The position numbers and the translations under genes are program-made. The notes beneath the pieces were generated by a model. It searched no databases and had not been told where the DNA came from. It was given only the letters and a program-made list of their open reading frames with translations. Of a stretch of DNA of 64,000 bases, positions 60,824 through 64,000 are shown in pieces. This stretch comes from JAWKWH01 sp041397625 (lineage in GTDB: Bacteria > Pseudomonadota > Alphaproteobacteria > Rhizobiales > Rhizobiaceae): NCBI GenBank assembly GCA_041397625.1, contig JAWKWH010000003.1, forward strand, positions 1-64,000. Reading direction: 5' to 3'. Within the stretch, counting starts at the first letter, position 1; each line of letters opens with the position of its first letter.

Positions 60824-62371
60824 CTAGAGCGGTCTGCCGTCGCCGGTGTCGATGGCGTCGCCGCGGCCTCGGTCGAGAAGATCCTTCCTGATGCGCTGGC
60901 TCGGCGTGCGCTCGAAACCCGCCACCTGCTTCCAGAACCGCGGTACATGGTGGCGCGGCATCTGCCGGGTGCACCACGCGGCAAGTGCGGCAGGATCGAA
61001 CGCCGCGCCGTCGCGCATCGACAAGAAACACATAATCTCGTGTTCGCCGATCTCGGCGGGTATGCCGACGACGGCGCATTCGGCGATATCGGGGTGGCTG
61101 CCGAGCGCCGTTTCGACCTCCCAGGCAGAGACGTTCTCGCCGCGCCGGCGCAGCGAATCCGTCAACCGGCCGACATATTGGAGATTGCCCGCGGCATCGA
61201 AACGGCCGAGATCGCCGGTAAAGAGGCAGCCGTCGCGCAGGAGCTTCGCCGTTGCCTCGGGCGCGCCGAGATATCCCGGTGTGAACAGTTCGGGATGGTC
61301 GGACGACACAACGATCTCGCCGATGCCGCCCTCCGGCACCGGCCGGCCGTCGTTGCCGGCAAGCGAGACGCTGAACCACGGTACCGGCGTGCCGACGGAA
61401 CCGACCGTCCCGTTCATGTTTATCGTCGTGAAGCTCGAAGCCTCGGTCATGCCGTAGACTTCGCGGAGGGGAACGGCGAAGCGCTCCTCGAAGGCGCGCC
61501 AGACCTCGGGCCGGCAACCGCCGCCGAAGGCAAGGCGCAGCGGATGGTGGCGATCGTCGGGCCTTGGGGCGGCCTTGAGAAGGATTTCGAGGATGCCGCC
61601 AAGATAGTGCAGCTTGGTGACGCCGTTGGCGCGCACCTGCGGCCACAGCGCGCTGGCGCTGAAGCGTTCGACGACAACCAATTGCACCAGGCGGGCAAGC
61701 GCCATGACGACGATCTGGCTGCCACCGATGTGATGCAGCGGCTCCCACATCAGATAGACGTCGCCAGCGTGGCAGTCGGAGGCGATGGCGGTGCCGGCGG
61801 CCGAGGCGACGAGCATGCGCTCGGTGACCGTCACGCCCTTGGGCGGGCCGGATGTTCCCGAGGTGAACAGGATGGCGCGCGCCTCGTCCGGCTTCGCCTT
61901 GTGGGCAGGGATGTCGGGCGGCGGTGCGGAACGGTCGGGCAGCGCCCAGCCGTCGGTTTCGATCAGAATGCAGGCTTCGTTCAAGCCGGCCTCGCGCAGG
62001 CGCTGGCAGGCTTCGCCGGTCGCGAACGCAAGCTTCGGCCTGGCGACCGCCAGCGCATGGGCGAGCGACGGACCTTTCGCTTCCGGACTGAGCGGCACCC
62101 AGAGCGCGCCGGCAAGCGCGACGCCGAGGAAGACAGCGACATGGTTCGGTCCGTTGCCGAGCATCGTCGCGACGGCATCGCCCGGCCGGATGCCGCGTTC
62201 CGCCAGATCGGCTGCGACGGCGCGGGTATGGTCGGCAAGTTGCGCAAGCGTTATCCGTCGGTCGCCGGCAATGAGCAGGACATGGTCGGGATCGGTGCCG
62301 GCACCGTCGAGCAGGAGGTCGCGGATCGTCGTGCCGAAAGGCGGCAAGGCCGCCCGCGACCGGCTATCCAT
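60824..62371 (-). CDS. AMP-forming acyl-CoA ligase (CaiC-like)
   Basis: A 515-residue ANL-superfamily ligase. Motifs are ILFTSGTSGPPKGVTVT (P-loop), YGMTEASSF, LFTGDLGRFD and the hinge RLTDSLRRRGENVSAWEVE, the last resembling crotonobetaine/carnitine-CoA ligase CaiC. It activates a carboxylic acid through an adenylate. The C-terminal lysine region TPSQRIRKDLL is present. It overlaps the upstream enoyl-CoA hydratase-like gene by eight bases. The acid is unknown. Confidence 0.92.
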   Translation of the reverse strand: MDSRSRAALPPFGTTIRDLLLDGAGTDPDHVLLIAGDRRITLAQLADHTRAVAADLAERGIRPGDAVATMLGNGPNHVAVFLGVALAGALWVPLSPEAKGPSLAHALAVARPKLAFATGEACQRLREAGLNEACILIETDGWALPDRSAPPPDIPAHKAKPDEARAILFTSGTSGPPKGVTVTERMLVASAAGTAIASDCHAGDVYLMWEPLHHIGGSQIVVMALARLVQLVVVERFSASALWPQVRANGVTKLHYLGGILEILLKAAPRPDDRHHPLRLAFGGGCRPEVWRAFEERFAVPLREVYGMTEASSFTTINMNGTVGSVGTPVPWFSVSLAGNDGRPVPEGGIGEIVVSSDHPELFTPGYLGAPEATAKLLRDGCLFTGDLGRFDAAGNLQYVGRLTDSLRRRGENVSAWEVETALGSHPDIAECAVVGIPAEIGEHEIMCFLSMRDGAAFDPAALAAWCTRQMPRHHVPRFWKQVAGFERTPSQRIRKDLLDRGRGDAIDTGDGRPL

Positions 62372-63140
62372 TCTTGACGCCGCCGCGGGCGGCGAGGAAT
62401 TCGTGGGTCACGGATTGGGGCTCGCCGCTGACGAAGGACTCGCGGTGATGCCGCTTGGCCGCGGCGACCGCGTCCTCAAGCCCCGGCTCGAGCACCTCGA
62501 AGAAGCGGCGCTTGATCAGCCGCATGGCAGTCGGCGGCTTCGCCGCCAGTTCGCCGGCGATCTCTGTCGCCTTGGTCATCACCTGGTCGTGCGGCACCAC
62601 ATGGTGCAGCACGCCGATACGCAGCGCCTCGTCGGCGTGGATCATCCGTCCGGTCAGCGTCAGCTCTATGGTGCGCGACAGGCCCAGCACCTCGCGCATG
62701 ATCCACGGGCCGGTGATGCTGGCGATACCGGAATTGATCTCCGGCTGGCCCATCTTCACGTCGGGATGGCCGACGCGGATGTCGGTGAGCAGGGCGAACT
62801 GGAAGGCCGAACCGGCTGTGACGCCGTTGATCGCGGCGACGACCGGCTTTTCCAATGCGCGCACGGCGCGATAGAGCGTCTTGAACTCGTCGATCCACAG
62901 TTCGGCGCGGTCGGCGTCGAAATCCGTCGCCTCGTTCAGGTCCTGGCCGGCGGAAAAGGCGCGCTCGCCGGCGCCGGTGAGGATCACCGCGCCGATTTTC
63001 CCGTCGCCGCCGGCGTCAGTGAGCGCTGCGACCAGCTTCTCGCGCATCGGCGCATCCCATGCGTTCAGTCTGTCCGGCCGGTTGAGCACGATGGTGCGGA
63101 CGCCGTTCGAAGTCGAGGTGAGAATCGCGTCCTTGTCCAT
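62364..63140 (-). CDS. Enoyl-CoA hydratase/isomerase-family protein
   Basis: A 258-residue crotonase-fold enzyme. The oxyanion-hole segments are FSAGQDLNEATDF and VTAGSAFQFALLTDIRVG. In the ECH active-site region near residues 115-145, the acids appear as PEINSGIASITG, with Glu in place for hydratase or isomerase work. Coupled to the CaiC-like ligase; together they resemble a CaiC/CaiD pair that converts an acid to its CoA ester, then hydrates or dehydrates it. Substrate unknown. Confidence 0.92.
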   Translation of the reverse strand: MDKDAILTSTSNGVRTIVLNRPDRLNAWDAPMREKLVAALTDAGGDGKIGAVILTGAGERAFSAGQDLNEATDFDADRAELWIDEFKTLYRAVRALEKPVVAAINGVTAGSAFQFALLTDIRVGHPDVKMGQPEINSGIASITGPWIMREVLGLSRTIELTLTGRMIHADEALRIGVLHHVVPHDQVMTKATEIAGELAAKPPTAMRLIKRRFFEVLEPGLEDAVAAAKRHHRESFVSGEPQSVTHEFLAARGGVKNG

Positions 63141-63282
63141 GATGTTCCAACTGTTTTTCGGGTTTCGGGAGCGTCGGGAACCTAACCAGATAGGCAGATG
63201 CGCGGCAAGCGGGGCGGAGGGCTTTTACCCATCCGCCCGCCGTTCGACAGGCCGGTTTCTGTACGGCGAGGCCGCGGGACCG

Positions 63283-64000
63283 TCAGCCGAGTATTCCCGG
63301 CAGGTTGAGGCCGTTTTCCCTGGCGCAGTCGATGGCAATGTCGTAGCCGGCGTCGGCGTGGCGCATGACGCCGGTCGCCGGGTCGTTCCACAACACGCGT
63401 TCGAGCCGGCGCGCAGCCTCGTCTGTGCCGTCGGCACAGATGACCATGCCGGAGTGCTGTGAAAAACCCATGCCGACGCCGCCGCCATGGTGCAGCGACA
63501 CCCAGGTGGCGCCGGAGGCGGTGTTGAGCAGGGCGTTCAAGAGCGGCCAGTCGGAGACGGCGTCGGATCCGTCCTTCATCGCCTCGGTCTCACGGTTGGG
63601 CGAGGCCACCGAACCGGAATCGAGATGGTCGCGGCCGATCACCACCGGTGCCTTCAGTTCACCGCTCTTCACCATCTCGTTGAAGGCGAGGCCGAGGCGG
63701 TGGCGCTGGCCGAGGCCGACCCAGCAGATGCGGGCGGGAAGGCCCTGGAAGGCGATGCGCTCGCGCGCCATGTCGAGCCATTTGTGCAGGTGCTCGTCGT
63801 CGGGGATCAGTTCCTTGACCTTGGCGTCGGTCCTGTAGATGTCCTCCGGGTCGCCGGACAGCGCGCACCAGCGGAACGGGCCGATGCCGCGACAGAACAG
63901 CGGGCGGATATAGGCCGGCACGAAGCCGGGGAAGGCGAAGGCGTTTTCCAGCCCTTCCTCGAGTGCCACCTGACGGATGTTGTTGCCGTAGTCGAGGGTC
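63283..64000 (-). CDS. hutU: Urocanate hydratase, C-terminal part
   Basis: The 3' end of hutU, running off the right edge; about 239 C-terminal residues are seen. The visible start is LDYGNNIRQVALEEG, then AYIRPLFCRGIGPFRWCALSGD with the conserved RPLFC(R/E)G. GLGQRHRLGLAFNEMV and LHHGGGVGMGFSQHSGMVIC are near-invariant. HutU is the second step of histidine degradation and uses tightly bound NAD+. Other hut genes, if present, lie outside. Confidence 0.96.
   Translation of the reverse strand, partial: TLDYGNNIRQVALEEGLENAFAFPGFVPAYIRPLFCRGIGPFRWCALSGDPEDIYRTDAKVKELIPDDEHLHKWLDMARERIAFQGLPARICWVGLGQRHRLGLAFNEMVKSGELKAPVVIGRDHLDSGSVASPNRETEAMKDGSDAVSDWPLLNALLNTASGATWVSLHHGGGVGMGFSQHSGMVICADGTDEAARRLERVLWNDPATGVMRHADAGYDIAIDCARENGLNLPGILG

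Noticed and set aside
60735..61748. N-terminal extension of the thioredoxin-like protein
   Set aside because: The extension is Arg/Pro-rich and antiparallel in codon pattern to the acyl-CoA ligase on the same strand in another frame.

Overview
The window is a high-GC, gene-dense piece of an alphaproteobacterial chromosome, most likely from the order Hyphomicrobiales (Rhizobiales) and perhaps a Mesorhizobium/Phyllobacteriaceae relative. This rests on the gene order murA-DUF2948-hisD-UPF0262-phosphatase-infA-maf-yacG, the rpmH-rnpA-yidC-engB block, UPF0262 and DUF2948 themselves, and a rhizobial-type nested palindromic repeat. The genus is an inference that a 16S or marker-gene search would settle. 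No phage, IS element, CRISPR array or rRNA was seen.

Bases 1-17.6 kb are an accessory catabolic region. An IclR regulator, a HAD hydrolase and a class III aminotransferase form a coupled minus-strand unit. Divergent from it run a complete tripartite tricarboxylate transporter (TctC-TctB-TctA), an aldehyde dehydrogenase and a Tm-1-like (UPF0261) protein. Next come a GMC alcohol oxidase/dehydrogenase and an Asp/Glu-racemase-like protein (minus strand), then a DadA-like amine/amino-acid dehydrogenase with a TRAP transporter (DctP-DctQ-DctM), a TauE/SafE-type exporter and a bile-acid-symporter-like carrier. The enzyme set fits stepwise oxidation of an amino, alcohol or aldehyde compound. The substrate cannot be read from the sequence.

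Bases 17.6-27.2 kb are an aromatic-catabolism island built around homogentisate dioxygenase (hmgA). It has a divergent MarR regulator, an MBL-fold protein, a flavin hydroxylase plus a small DUF2783 partner resembling the MhaA/MhaB 3-hydroxyphenylacetate 6-hydroxylase pair, an FMO-type monooxygenase with a cupin, an AraC regulator and a VOC protein. Three inverted repeats with the same 7-4-7 architecture lie upstream of hmgA, mhaA and the VOC gene, suggesting one MarR regulon. A Phd/VapC-type toxin-antitoxin pair sits antisense inside the island.

Bases 27.2-36.6 kb hold ssb, a four-gene minus-strand operon of unknown catabolic role (EamA transporter, SAF-domain dehydrogenase, MaoC-like hydratase, MmgE/PrpD), tRNA-Arg(ACG), an orphan histidine kinase, a MerA-like flavin reductase and a TVP38/TMEM64 membrane protein.

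Bases 36.7-64 kb are mostly core functions. They cover ribosome and secretion (rpmH, rnpA, yidC, engB), lysine and arginine biosynthesis (dapD, dapE, argB), translation and tRNA modification (truA, fmt, def, infA), histidine and peptidoglycan synthesis (hisD, murA) and rmuC, maf and yacG, with cspA inserted between def and fmt. Near the right end are tRNA-Thr(GGT), a thioredoxin-like protein, a CaiC/CaiD-like acyl-CoA ligase and hydratase pair, and the 3' part of hutU, which runs off the window.
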